Below are positions 35,110-44,264 of a stretch of DNA of 64,000 nucleotides, piece by piece (positions within the stretch are counted from its first letter, which is position 1; each line of letters starts with the position of its first letter). The stretch lies in NCBI RefSeq assembly GCF_000953675.1, contig NZ_LN679998.1, positions 2,251,368 through 2,315,367 on the forward strand, in the 5' to 3' direction. Below the pieces are notes generated by a model. It was not told the origin of the DNA, made no database searches, and saw only the letters and a list, made by a program, of their open reading frames with translations. Position numbers and translations under genes: made by a program. Source of the stretch: Paraclostridium sordellii. GTDB lineage: Bacteria > Bacillota > Clostridia > Peptostreptococcales > Peptostreptococcaceae.

Positions 35110-35937
35110 ATGTATTTTTTAAAAATTTTAACAGATAGTTTTTTTAATTTAATTAGTATTATGGGTATATTCATATTTTTCGGATTGATTTTTAATATAA
35201 TTGAAGAAAAAAATAATCAACTACTTCAAAAAACCTTTGGAGTAAAATCTATAATCTTTACAGGATTTATAGGAACTGTAGTTCATGAGCTTAGTCATCT
35301 TATAATGGCATTACTATTTAATCATAAAATAATTGCTATAGAATTATTTAGACCTAAAAAATATAAAAATGATGGAGTTTTAGGGTTTGTAAAACATACT
35401 TATAATTCAAAAAGTCTTTATCAACAAATTGGTAATTTTTTTATAGGCATTGCACCTATGATATTTGGAACTTTTTTTATATGGTTACTATTAATTTTAC
35501 TTTCTAATAATAGTTATCAAACTTTTATTAGTAACCTAAATATAAATTTATATAATCACCTTATTAAATCTTATGATTTTTATAATTTATTAAAACTTTT
35601 GTTTAATGACATATTTAATTTTATAAAAACAATGTTATCTTTTAATTACTTATTTAATATAAAACATTTAATTTTACTATTTTTTATATACTCTATAACT
35701 ACTCATATGTCTTTAAGTTTATCTGATTTAAAGGGGAGTTTAAAGGGATTATCTGTATGTTTTTTAGTAATTTTTATAATTACATTTTTAAATAATATTT
35801 TAGGATTATATAATATTTTTACTAGTACTTTTGTTTTGAAAGTTAATATATATATTCTTTTATTTTTATCTGTAGGACTGTTATTTTCATTTATAACATT
35901 GTTGATATCCTTTTTACTATATATTGTAAAAAAATGA
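35110..35937 (+). CDS. Membrane protein with HExxH motif (M50-like)
   Basis: 275 residues with about six membrane segments. The second hydrophobic region contains VVHELSHLIMALLF, an HExxH zinc motif placed in the membrane as in site-2-type (M50) proteases. The later NPDG-type Asp motif of M50 is not obvious, so protease activity is uncertain. AAAGAGGTAATATTT precedes the ATG. It is followed by another membrane-protein gene after 72 bp. Confidence 0.7.
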   Translation: MYFLKILTDSFFNLISIMGIFIFFGLIFNIIEEKNNQLLQKTFGVKSIIFTGFIGTVVHELSHLIMALLFNHKIIAIELFRPKKYKNDGVLGFVKHTYNSKSLYQQIGNFFIGIAPMIFGTFFIWLLLILLSNNSYQTFISNLNINLYNHLIKSYDFYNLLKLLFNDIFNFIKTMLSFNYLFNIKHLILLFFIYSITTHMSLSLSDLKGSLKGLSVCFLVIFIITFLNNILGLYNIFTSTFVLKVNIYILLFLSVGLLFSFITLLISFLLYIVKK

Positions 35938-36009
35938 TTAATTACTATTTTTTAGAAAATAATATATATTAAGACTTAATTATACTCGAATTTAGAAAGG
36001 ATGAAACCT

Positions 36010-36480
36010 TTGGAAATAATTTTAATTTTAATAGCATGTTTAATTGGATTTATGCTTATAAAATATTTACTTAAAAAGATTTTATTTGGATTTTTAATTC
36101 TAGTTTTTTCTGGAATAATTAGCTTTATATATAAAATTCCATATACTATTATGTTACTTTCAATATCTATAATTATTTATTGTATTTTATCCATTTGCTC
36201 AGAGCTAAAACAAATGCTTTTAAATCTTTTTAAGTCTCGTAAATCATACTTAAATGGATGGTATGAAAAAATTGTTGACTTACTTTTTAGTACTAACTAT
36301 ATATTTTTTATGATTAACTGCTCTATTTATCTTGTTCGTATGAGTTTTTCTACGTTTAATACTATGAATCTAGTTATTATATTTTTAATATCATGGATGT
36401 GCATTTGGGCTATTGGTCATAGTAAATTTATATTATTTAAATGTCTAGAGCAACAAACAAATAAAGAAGTAATAGTATAA
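36010..36480 (+). CDS. Hypothetical membrane protein
   Basis: About 156 residues with four to five hydrophobic segments and no recognised domain. An ATG at 36001 abuts the AGAAAGG SD directly, so the in-frame TTG at 36010 with 8-nt spacing is the likelier start. It follows the HExxH membrane protein and probably shares its transcript, so the two may work together. Confidence 0.65.
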   Translation: MEIILILIACLIGFMLIKYLLKKILFGFLILVFSGIISFIYKIPYTIMLLSISIIIYCILSICSELKQMLLNLFKSRKSYLNGWYEKIVDLLFSTNYIFFMINCSIYLVRMSFSTFNTMNLVIIFLISWMCIWAIGHSKFILFKCLEQQTNKEVIV

Positions 36481-36500
36481 GTTATACTATTACTTCTTTA
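36462..36500. terminator. Palindromic bidirectional terminator with both stop codons
   Basis: 19-bp arms (36462-36480 with 36482-36500) around a single G. The TAA of the plus-strand gene (36478-36480) and the stop of the minus-strand YwaF-like gene (36498-36500) both lie within it. Confidence 0.9.
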
Positions 36501-37235
36501 AGTATTTAAAATTTCAAATTCATAATTTTCTTCTAAAGCATCATATTTATTTCTATTCATAATAATATATTCTATAATTAAAATTACATTAAAAATCGAC
36601 ATTACCACAATCCCATATAAATATGGATTTAAATTATTTCCTATCCCTATAGGTGATGATTTCATATATGCATAGTTAGATCCAACAATATTATTTAATA
36701 CAAATATTAATATATGATAACAATTTATTACAATAAGAGTCTTTTTAAAATCATATTTGTTCATACCTATCTTTTTCACAAAAACTATATAAACAGATCC
36801 TAAAAGTAAAAAAATATGACCTATAAAATATGAAATTTGTGTTATATGCGGAAATGAAAATGGATCTAGCTTAATAAATAATAATGCTGATGTAGCACAA
36901 AATATTCCTAAATATGACCCTATTTTCATCATAAAGTCTTTTTTGAAAATTAATCCTATTACAAGTGCAATTATAGCTATTCTACAATGAAACAAAGGTA
37001 ACCCTTCTTTTAATACATGATAGTGTCCTTTTATATACCATAGGTATAATACTGATTGCTGAATTAACAAGATTACTCCTATAAAAACTTCAAATAATCT
37101 ATTTTCTTTTTTCATTTTTATAATAGCTATACTAGATAAAAAAGCTATAATTAACAAAATTATATGAATGTATCCAAAATTAACGAAGTTATTTTTTCCT
37201 ACAGATGTTCTAAAAAAATAATAAAATTTATCCAT
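36498..37235 (-). CDS. YwaF/TIGR02206-like integral membrane protein
   Basis: About 245 residues, seven membrane segments. The LPLFHCRIAII segment after a YHVLKEG loop and GYLG-type glycine segments match the YwaF family of unknown function. An ATG at 37268 is in frame but lacks an SD; AAGGAGACATAC precedes the ATG at 37235. Convergent with the preceding membrane-protein genes. Confidence 0.8.
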   Translation of the reverse strand: MDKFYYFFRTSVGKNNFVNFGYIHIILLIIAFLSSIAIIKMKKENRLFEVFIGVILLIQQSVLYLWYIKGHYHVLKEGLPLFHCRIAIIALVIGLIFKKDFMMKIGSYLGIFCATSALLFIKLDPFSFPHITQISYFIGHIFLLLGSVYIVFVKKIGMNKYDFKKTLIVINCYHILIFVLNNIVGSNYAYMKSSPIGIGNNLNPYLYGIVVMSIFNVILIIEYIIMNRNKYDALEENYEFEILNT

Positions 37236-37401
37236 GTATGTCTCCTTCAATTGATTATATACCTTCAATTATTATAAATGCCATTAAACTTTTTAGCAAA
37301 CATTAATTTTAAAAGTAAAATATTTTTATTAATTCTATCTAAACTTAAACTAATTTTAATTTTATTTCTCTCCACTTTTAATATATTAAATTATTACTTT
37401 C

Positions 37402-37453
37402 TAGCAAATAAAAATAACCATACTCATATGAGCATGGTTATTTTTATTTGCTA
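37402..37453. terminator. 52-bp near-perfect palindrome, terminator of the ECF S gene
   Basis: 26-bp arms with a single mismatched pair and no loop, core ACTCATATGAGC. It follows the ECF S-component gene on the minus strand; a plus-strand ORF reading through it is not credible as a gene. Confidence 0.85.
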
Positions 37454-37477
37454 TTATATATTTAAATTTTTGATATA

Positions 37478-37990
37478 CTAAGAATGTGCTTTAAAAGATT
37501 TTACATAGCTAAACTTATTTAATGAATATGCTAATGGTATAGCAATAGCCATACTTATTATTCCTTGTATTAAATTCGATGGGATAGATGCTGCAGAAAT
37601 TAATACACTGCCTTTTAATACTATTCCTGCTCCAAAATATCCAACTACCATTACTATAGTTCCTATAGCAGTTGCAAATACATCTTTTAATATCGTATTA
37701 TGTTTTCTTACAATAATTCCTACTAAGTATCCTTCAAGTCCCTTTACAATAAGAGTAAATAGTGCCCAATGTGAATATCCACTTAAAATATCCGCAAGAG
37801 CTGATCCTATTCCTCCTGCAATCATACCCGGTATTGGTCCAAATAAAATTGATGAAATAAATATTACACTATCACCTATGTTAACATATCCATTAGTTCC
37901 TGGAGTAGGAATTTGAATAGTCATTGTAGCTATGCATACTAAAGCTATCATTAAAGCCCTTAGTACAAGCTCTCTAGTTTTATTATTCAT
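37478..37990 (-). CDS. ECF transporter S component
   Basis: 170 residues with five to six membrane segments. VNIGDSVIFISSILFGPIPGMIAGGIGSALADILSG is the core S-component signature (PanT/HmpT-like group). It binds a vitamin or precursor and shares energising units encoded elsewhere. There is no riboswitch I can recognise in the 305-bp upstream gap, so the ligand is open. GGGAGG lies 11 nt before the ATG. Confidence 0.85.
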   Translation of the reverse strand: MNNKTRELVLRALMIALVCIATMTIQIPTPGTNGYVNIGDSVIFISSILFGPIPGMIAGGIGSALADILSGYSHWALFTLIVKGLEGYLVGIIVRKHNTILKDVFATAIGTIVMVVGYFGAGIVLKGSVLISAASIPSNLIQGIISMAIAIPLAYSLNKFSYVKSFKAHS

Positions 37991-38030
37991 CTCTATGTAT
38001 ACCTCCCTAATAATAAATCTTTATACACTA

Positions 38031-38059
38031 ATTATAGAAAAATAAATTGTAATACTCAA
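38031..38059 (-). promoter_or_regulatory. SigA-type promoter of the ECF S gene
   Basis: Minus-strand TTGAGT (38054-38059) and TATAAT (38031-38036) with a 17-bp spacer. The rest of the gap 37991-38295 is AT-rich without other recognised elements besides the copA terminator. Confidence 0.7.
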
Positions 38060-38251
38060 TAGTAATTGTACCCATACAATTTTCTTTTTAAATAATTAAA
38101 GATTAATTATTTATATATAGACCTATATACCTAGTTAATTTAAAGTATCACATGATTTAGATTTATTAATAACTTTAGATTTCAACTATTTTAAAATAAA
38201 CTTTATCTAAACATTAATTTAATTATTATAATTTGTCTTTATTTTATTAAT

Positions 38252-38285
38252 AAAAAAGAATAGCCAATATTGACTATTCTTTTTT
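38252..38285 (-). terminator. Terminator of copA
   Basis: A 17-bp palindrome half (one mismatch) centred at CAATATTG, with A and T runs of six at the ends, just after the copA stop. Confidence 0.88.
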
Positions 38286-38295
38286 TATTATGAAT

Positions 38296-41016
38296 TTATT
38301 TATATGCTTTAAAATTTCTAAGTCTTAATGCATTACTTACAACAGATACAGAACTTAAACTCATTGCCGCAGCTGCTATCATAGGGTTTAAAAGAGGTCC
38401 TCCAAATAAATATAAAATACCTGCTGCTACAGGTATTCCAATAGTGTTATACCCAAATGCCCAAAATAAGTTTTGTTTTATATTTTTTATAGTTTCTTTG
38501 CTTAATTTAATAGCTGTTGGCACATCCATTAAATCACTCTTCATTAAAACAATGCTAGCAGATTCAATAGCTACATCTGTACCATTTCCTATAGCTATTC
38601 CTATATCAGCTTTTGCTAAAGCAGGTGCATCGTTTATTCCATCTCCAACCATAGCAACAAAATTTCCTTTATCTTGAAGCTTTTTAACTTCATTTGCCTT
38701 ATCTTCAGGTAATACTTCAGCTAACACAATATCAATTCCAACTTGTTTAGCTATTGCATCAGCAGTTTTTTGATTATCACCTGTAACCATAGCTACTTTT
38801 ATTCCTATTTCATGAAGCTTTTCTACTGCTTTTTTACTACTTAACTTAACTACATCTGCAACAGCTATTATACCCGCAATTTCATTATTTATAGATATAT
38901 ACATAGGAGTTTTTCCTTCATTAGCTAAATTATCCGATACATTTTTTAGCTCTCCTAATTGTATACCACTTTCATCCATAAGTTTTTTATTTCCAAGTAA
39001 TATATTTTTATTATCTATATTAACTTCAATTCCTTTACCTGTTATTGAATTAAAATTATTAATTTTTAAAAACTCTATTTTATCTTCTTCCCCTCTCTTA
39101 ACTATAGCTTCTCCAAGAGGATGTTCTGAACCTTTTTCTGCACTTGCTGCAATTTGTAACAAGTTTTTTTCATCTATTATATTTGTTGTTATTATATCTG
39201 TCACAACTGGCTTACCTTCGGTTATAGTTCCAGTTTTATCAAATATTATAGTGTCGATTTTATGAGCAGATTCTAAAGCTTCTCCACCTTTTATTAAAAT
39301 ACCATTTTCAGCTCCTTTACCTGTACCAACCATTATAGCCGTTGGTGTTGCAAGTCCTAGAGCACATGGACAAGCTATAACTAATACCGAAATAAATATT
39401 GTAAGTGAGAATACTAAATCCTTTTGCCCTATAAAATACCATGCTAGTGCACTAAGTAAAGCAATTACTAACACAGTTGGAACAAAATACCCAGATACTG
39501 TATCAGCTAATTTTGCTATTGGAGCTTTGCTTCCCTGTGCATCTTCAACTAATTTTATTATTTGAGCTAGGGTTGTATCACTACCTACTTTATCAGCTTT
39601 AAATTTTATATTACCATTTTTATTTATACTTGCACCAGTTACTCTATCTCCTACCTTCTTACTAACTGGCATACTTTCGCCTGTTAGCATAGACTCATCA
39701 ACAGAAGTATGCCCTTCAATAACTACTCCGTCAACAGGTATTTTGCTTCCTGGTTTTACAACTATAATATCTCCTTCTTCAACTTCATCTATAGGTATTT
39801 CAATTTCTTCATTGCCTTTAACTATTATAGCTGTCTTAGGTTGCAATCCCATAAGTTTTTTAATAGCTTCTGAAGTCTTACCTTTTGATCTTGATTCTAA
39901 ATATTTCCCAAGTAATATCAGTGCAATTATTATACCTGCACTTTCATAATATAGTTGGTGATGATGTCCACCCATACTCATTCCTTTAGTACTTACTAGT
40001 TGGATTGTTGTATATATACTATATAAAAGTGCAGCTGCTGTACCTATTGCAACTAAAGAATCCATATTAGGGCTTTTTGTAATTAAAGCTTTTGTACCAT
40101 TGATATAGAATTTATATCCAGCTCCTACAATAGGAATTACTAATATCAACTGAACAATTGCATAGTTTAAAGTGTTAGTTTGAGGATTAATTATATTAGA
40201 AACTGGCAATGGTCCAAATGGAGATGGTACCATAGGTCCCATAGCTATATAAAGTAGAGGTATAGCAAATATCATGGCTATTGTAAGTTTAGTTTTTAAA
40301 GTTTTTAGTTCTTTTTCTTTTCTTACTCTATCTTCATCTACATCTTCTTTTTTACTTTCTTCAACAACTTTATACCCAACCTTTTTTATAGCTTCCTTAA
40401 TTTGAGATATCTTAATTTTAGATGGATCATACTCTATAGTAGCTTTATCTGTTGCTATATTAACACTTATATTTTCAATTCCATCTAATTTTTTTACGCT
40501 TCTTTCAACTGCTTTTGCACATGACTGGCATGTCATTCCTTCTATTTTCATATCTATCTTTTTAGTCTCATCGATAATCTTATATCCTAATTTTTCTATA
40601 GTCATTTTTATTTGTGCTATTTTAACTTTTGATGAATCATACTCTATAGTAGCTTTATCTGTTGCTATATTAACATTTATCTTTTCAATTCCATCTAATT
40701 TCCCTACACTTCTTTCTACTGCTTTGGCACAAGATTGACATGTCATTCCTTCTATTTTCATATCTAGTTTTTGAAGTTTAGGTTTATTATTTTGCTCAGA
40801 TTTTATTCCATATCCTGCTTTTTCTACTGCTTTTTTTATATCTTCATAGCTAACTTTATTTTTATCATAATTGATATCCATCTTTTCTGTAGCTATATTA
40901 ACACTGGCATTATCTACTCCATCAATCTTTTTAACTGCTTTCTCAACAGCTTTTGCACATGATGCTCAAGTCATACCAGTTACTTTATAGGTATCTTTTT
41001 CTATATTTATATCCAT
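38296..41016 (-). CDS. copA: Copper-translocating P1B ATPase CopA with UGA (probable Sec) in the first HMA domain
   Basis: Exports Cu(I). A conventional call begins at 40881, inside the first HMA domain. The true frame begins at the ATG at 41016, and the 17th codon is TGA (40966-40968): GMT-U-ASC, where the metal site should read GMTCxxC. The product has 906 residues: HMA1 (Sec17, Cys20), HMA2 (Cys93, Cys96), HMA3 (Cys163, Cys166), then the ATPase with LTGES, CPC in [32 protein letters not shown] and [11 protein letters not shown] hairpin 15-33 nt after the UGA can act as SECIS. HMA2 and HMA3 are near-copies. A CsoR-like operator covers the promoter. If the UGA were a plain stop, a protein with two HMA domains could still start internally, but no SD is evident at 40881. 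Confidence 0.9.
40933..40951 (-). promoter_or_regulatory. Candidate bSECIS element of copA
   Basis: Minus strand: AGCTGTT pairs with AGCAGTT (seven pairs, two of them G-U) around the loop GAGAA. The first loop G is 22 nt after the UGA, almost the same geometry as in the ArsC-like gene. Confidence 0.6.
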
Positions 41017-41051
41017 TGGTTTTCACCATCCTTATTAAATTATTTTATATA

Positions 41052-41073
41052 CATTATATACCCCCTAAGGGTA
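41052..41073 (-). promoter_or_regulatory. CsoR-like operator overlapping the copA promoter
   Basis: ATACCCCCTAAGGGTAT (41057-41073) has the G-tract inverted repeat of Cu(I)-sensing CsoR operators. It directly adjoins a minus-strand TATAAT (41052-41057), so CsoR would block RNA polymerase until copper binds. No csoR gene is in this window. Confidence 0.7.
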
Positions 41074-41113
41074 TTTTAAAACACTTTTTCTTTTTTTTTA
41101 ATATTTTTTTATA

Positions 41114-41147
41114 AAATAACTGGCTATTTAAAAATAGCCAGTTATTT
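41114..41147 (-). terminator. Terminator of the MerR gene
   Basis: A 16-bp perfect stem (41114-41129 with 41132-41147) whose right arm includes the TAA of the MerR gene (41142-41144). Confidence 0.9.
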
Positions 41148-41963
41148 ATCAATTAAAATTTCTATTTGTCCAAGTGACTTTATCTTTCCATCCATACCAA
41201 CTCTAGTCATTATGTAAATTTCATGAAAATCACCTATAATCTTTATATTATTTTTTTGTATATAATTCATAATTGTGTGATAATACTTACTCGAATTTCT
41301 ATAGGCATCATCAAAGTACATAGTTAAATAGTTTCCAGCTGGAACTTTAACCAGCTTCTCATCTTCAAAAAATATTTCTTCACCTAGATTAATCATTACA
41401 TTTTTATATATAACTTCTTCATTATCATTCATATCTTTATACGATGTTGTAAATGCTATTTCTGCATTTACATTTTCATAATCTCGTTCAACCTCTAAAA
41501 GAACTTTTCTAAGGTTTATTTCAAACTCATCAGTATATCTATCTGTATAATTATACTTAATAAATAACCTTTCTTTATTTTGCTTTATAAACACTTTATT
41601 TATTCCTTTTTCTAAAGATATAGAAAGTGTATTACTCATATATTCGATTTTATTTTTTATGTTTTCTAACTCTTTTATCTTTTCATCAATAATTTGCTTT
41701 TGATTATTTAATATATTTGATATTGAATCTAAAGAAGTATAATTATTTGTTACTTCTTTTATTTCTTCTAATGACATTCCCATAGCCTTACATTGCTTTA
41801 TTAAGTCTATAGTACTAAAATCCTTAAGCGAGTAATACCTATACCCCGTATCTTCATTTGTATATGAAGGCTTAAGCAATTCAACCTTTTCATAATGTCT
41901 AAGAGTTTGTACTGATATATTATTCAATCTAGCCATCTGCCCAATTGATAGATACTTTCCCAT
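41142..41963 (-). CDS. MerR family regulator with GyrI-like effector domain
   Basis: About 273 residues: DNA-binding domain SIGQMARLNNISVQTLRHYEKVELLKP, with TGYRYYSLKDFSTIDLIKQCKAMGMSLEEI, a coiled-coil linker, then a BmrR/GyrI-like effector-binding domain. An ATG at 41990 is in frame, but GAGGTGATTTA precedes the ATG at 41963. It lies two genes behind a MATE exporter whose promoter has the MerR-type 19-bp spacer, so it probably activates that exporter when a drug-like ligand binds. Confidence 0.9.
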   Translation of the reverse strand: MGKYLSIGQMARLNNISVQTLRHYEKVELLKPSYTNEDTGYRYYSLKDFSTIDLIKQCKAMGMSLEEIKEVTNNYTSLDSISNILNNQKQIIDEKIKELENIKNKIEYMSNTLSISLEKGINKVFIKQNKERLFIKYNYTDRYTDEFEINLRKVLLEVERDYENVNAEIAFTTSYKDMNDNEEVIYKNVMINLGEEIFFEDEKLVKVPAGNYLTMYFDDAYRNSSKYYHTIMNYIQKNNIKIIGDFHEIYIMTRVGMDGKIKSLGQIEILIDK

Positions 41964-42031
41964 TAAATCACCTCTGCTATATTTTAGCATAATATTTTAA
42001 TAAAAAACTAGTCTACTGAATTTGTACTTTT

Positions 42032-42313
42032 TTATAATTTAATAAACTTTTTTATTTTCAGAAAAAACTTATTACTTCTTGGAAATTCAATTTTTTTAAG
42101 TTTCTTTAAAATTTTTTCTAAGTTTTTTATATCTATATTTTCAAATTTATTATATTCAAATCCATCTTCAATGATATTAAATTTACTATAATCAGTTTTC
42201 GTAATTATTATTTTTCTATCCTTTTTATAAGTAAGTAGCTCTAATTGATCTCCTGTATTAAATTTTTTTAACTTTTCTAAAGTGACTTTTGTAAAATTTT
42301 TAATATCTAACAT
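42032..42313 (-). CDS. Small Lys-rich hypothetical protein
   Basis: 93 residues, 26 of them Lys. Unrecognised; soluble, no Cys. AAGAAGGTGAAAAA gives a good SD. It lies between a MATE gene (after its terminator) and the MerR gene. Confidence 0.65.
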   Translation of the reverse strand: MLDIKNFTKVTLEKLKKFNTGDQLELLTYKKDRKIIITKTDYSKFNIIEDGFEYNKFENIDIKNLEKILKKLKKIEFPRSNKFFLKIKKFIKL

Positions 42314-42368
42314 TTTTTCACCTTCTTAAATATTTTCAAAATAATACTTTACTAAATTCTTACCCTTT

Positions 42369-42423
42369 TAGACAAAATAAAAACTGTACTCTAAAAATTA
42401 GAGTACAGTTTTTATTTTGTCTA
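42369..42423 (-). terminator. Long palindromic terminator of the MATE gene
   Basis: 26-bp perfect arms (42369-42394 with 42398-42423) and a 3-nt loop. The stop codon of the MATE gene (42421-42423) lies at the base of the stem. Confidence 0.93.
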
Positions 42424-43770
42424 TATATTAGATGCATCTCCAAAAACAACAGATTGGCTTTTTTCCGCTTCATTAATAACTTTAGCTGTATATTTTTTAA
42501 TATTAGCCATGATATACATAACTATAAAAGTTATACTTTCTGATACTAACACACTTACCCATATCCCATTTAATCCAAATAGTTTTGGTAAAACTATTAA
42601 GCATACTGGTAAGAACACTATAGATCTAAATAAGCATATTAAATTAGAAAACTTAGGAATTTCAATAGCTTGATAATAAACTAAAGTATTTAAGTTTATA
42701 CTACCTATAATATATGCTAAGCAAGCTATTTTTATACCATGATATCCAAGTTCAGCTATTTTAGGATCAGTAGTAAATATACCAACTATACTTCTACCAA
42801 ATACATAACATATTAAAGCTGCACTTATACTAACTATAAGCGAACATTTACAATTTATGTTATAAAACTTTAACATTTTTTTAGAGTCTTTTCTACCAAA
42901 ATTGTAACTTATAAGTGGTTGTGCCCCAAATGTTAATCCTAGTAAAACCATATATATATTTGTAGTTATATAGTTTATTATGCTGTATGTTGCTATACCA
43001 ATCTCTCCCATAAAGTTTGATAAAGCTATATTGTGTAAAAATACTATAATAGAAAAACTTGCTTGACCGAAGAATGATGGAAATCCTACATTTAAAACTT
43101 CTTTTATTGTAGCTTTATCTAGTGATGTATTTCCAAAACTTAAATATCCTTTTCTCTTTAAGAAATGTGGTAATAATATAAGAACAGTAACAATTTGACC
43201 AAGTCCCGTTGCTATTGCAGCTCCTTTTATTCCCATAGATAATATAAATATAAATACATAGTCTAAAATAACATTAGTTATTGCTCCTGCTATGGTAGAT
43301 ACCATTGCAAGTTTAGGTCTATTATCATTTCTTACGAAACTATTAAGTACTATACCAACTAAGTTTGGTGTACAAAAAATTGCATAAAATCTAAGATAAT
43401 CTATAGCTAATGGCTCCAAATTATCTGTTGCACCTAACATTCTTACTATAGGTCCAGTAAATAATATACAAATAATACTAGTAACAACACTTATAATTAA
43501 TAATAACTTAAATACTTGCCTAAATATATCAACTGCTTTATCTATATCATCAGCACCTACATTTTTAGATACTAATGCTCCTCCACCTACTGCTAGCATA
43601 CTTGCAATCCCAAATAAAACTACAGTAAAAGGAAGTACTATATTTACAGCAGCTAATGCTGAATCTCCAACACCTTGACCTACAAAAATTCCATCTATTA
43701 CAGTGTATAATGACGATATAAACATTGCCAATGATGATGGTATGGCATATCTTAAAAATTCACTAACCAT
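42421..43770 (-). CDS. MATE family efflux transporter with MerR-type promoter
   Basis: 449 residues, about twelve membrane segments. IPSSLAMFISSLYTVIDGIFVGQGVG at the N-terminus marks the DinF/MepA-like MATE branch; IKGAAIATGLGQIVTVLIL and the PLISYNFG motif follow. Multidrug or metabolite export. AGGAGGTATA precedes the ATG. Its promoter at 43800-43830 has a dyad within a 19-bp spacer, the hallmark of MerR control, and a MerR gene lies downstream. Confidence 0.93.
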   Translation of the reverse strand: MVSEFLRYAIPSSLAMFISSLYTVIDGIFVGQGVGDSALAAVNIVLPFTVVLFGIASMLAVGGGALVSKNVGADDIDKAVDIFRQVFKLLLIISVVTSIICILFTGPIVRMLGATDNLEPLAIDYLRFYAIFCTPNLVGIVLNSFVRNDNRPKLAMVSTIAGAITNVILDYVFIFILSMGIKGAAIATGLGQIVTVLILLPHFLKRKGYLSFGNTSLDKATIKEVLNVGFPSFFGQASFSIIVFLHNIALSNFMGEIGIATYSIINYITTNIYMVLLGLTFGAQPLISYNFGRKDSKKMLKFYNINCKCSLIVSISAALICYVFGRSIVGIFTTDPKIAELGYHGIKIACLAYIIGSINLNTLVYYQAIEIPKFSNLICLFRSIVFLPVCLIVLPKLFGLNGIWVSVLVSESITFIVMYIMANIKKYTAKVINEAEKSQSVVFGDASNI

Positions 43771-43799
43771 ATTATACCTCCTATATTTTTATAAAATAA

Positions 43800-43830
43800 A
43801 TTATAAAGTCTATAGTAGGTATAGAGTCAA
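43800..43830 (-). promoter_or_regulatory. MerR-type promoter, 19-bp spacer with internal dyad
   Basis: Minus-strand TTGACT (43825-43830) and TATAAT (43800-43805) are exactly 19 bp apart. The spacer contains the dyad CTATA-CCTAC-TATAG directly after the -35. MerR activators bind such over-long spacers and twist them into register. Confidence 0.8.
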
Positions 43831-43867
43831 CAGTAAATTATTAATATTTATTTATAATATTAATATA

Positions 43868-43900
43868 AAAAAAGATGGCTATTTTTATGCCATCCTTTTT
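43868..43900 (-). terminator. Terminator after the DUF378 gene
   Basis: GATGGC (43874-43879) pairs with GCCATC (43889-43894), 9-nt loop, long T-run on the minus strand. Confidence 0.85.
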
Positions 43901-43904
43901 ATTG

Positions 43905-44111
43905 TTATTTGTGTGTATTTTCTTTTAGATTAGCTAATGTATATATAGAATATAATCCTGCTAATCCAACTAGTACAAATATAGTTCTACTTATCATAGA
44001 ATAAGTTCCGCCAAATAGGTAACCTACAAGATCTAATTGAAACAATCCTATCGATCCCCAGTTTATAGCTCCTATTATAACTAATATCAATGAAATTTGT
44101 TTTAATAGCAT
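43905..44111 (-). CDS. DUF378 small membrane protein
   Basis: 68 residues, two membrane helices. The motif IGAINWGSIGLFQLDLVGYLFGG is the DUF378 signature; function unknown. An in-frame GTG at 44120 overlaps the AAGGAG site, so the ATG at 44111 is used. Confidence 0.85.
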   Translation of the reverse strand: MLLKQISLILVIIGAINWGSIGLFQLDLVGYLFGGTYSMISRTIFVLVGLAGLYSIYTLANLKENTHK

Positions 44112-44264
44112 ATTACACACTCCTTATGAATGTTTTGTTATAAACATTTTTCCCAAAATTTATTTTAATATTCTTTTTTTTATAACATTTCTGAAATTTT
44201 ATTACTTAGATACTATATGCTAGAATATATTTAGTAGTAAAATATAGATTTTTTGGGGGTATTT

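Noticed and set aside
37278-37481. 67-codon plus-strand ORF before the ECF S gene
   Set aside because: It reads through a 52-bp palindromic terminator and has no SD; hydrophobicity comes from AT richness.
37991-38295. Vitamin riboswitch before the ECF S component
   Set aside because: No THI box, FMN or other known core motif is visible; only a promoter and the copA terminator.
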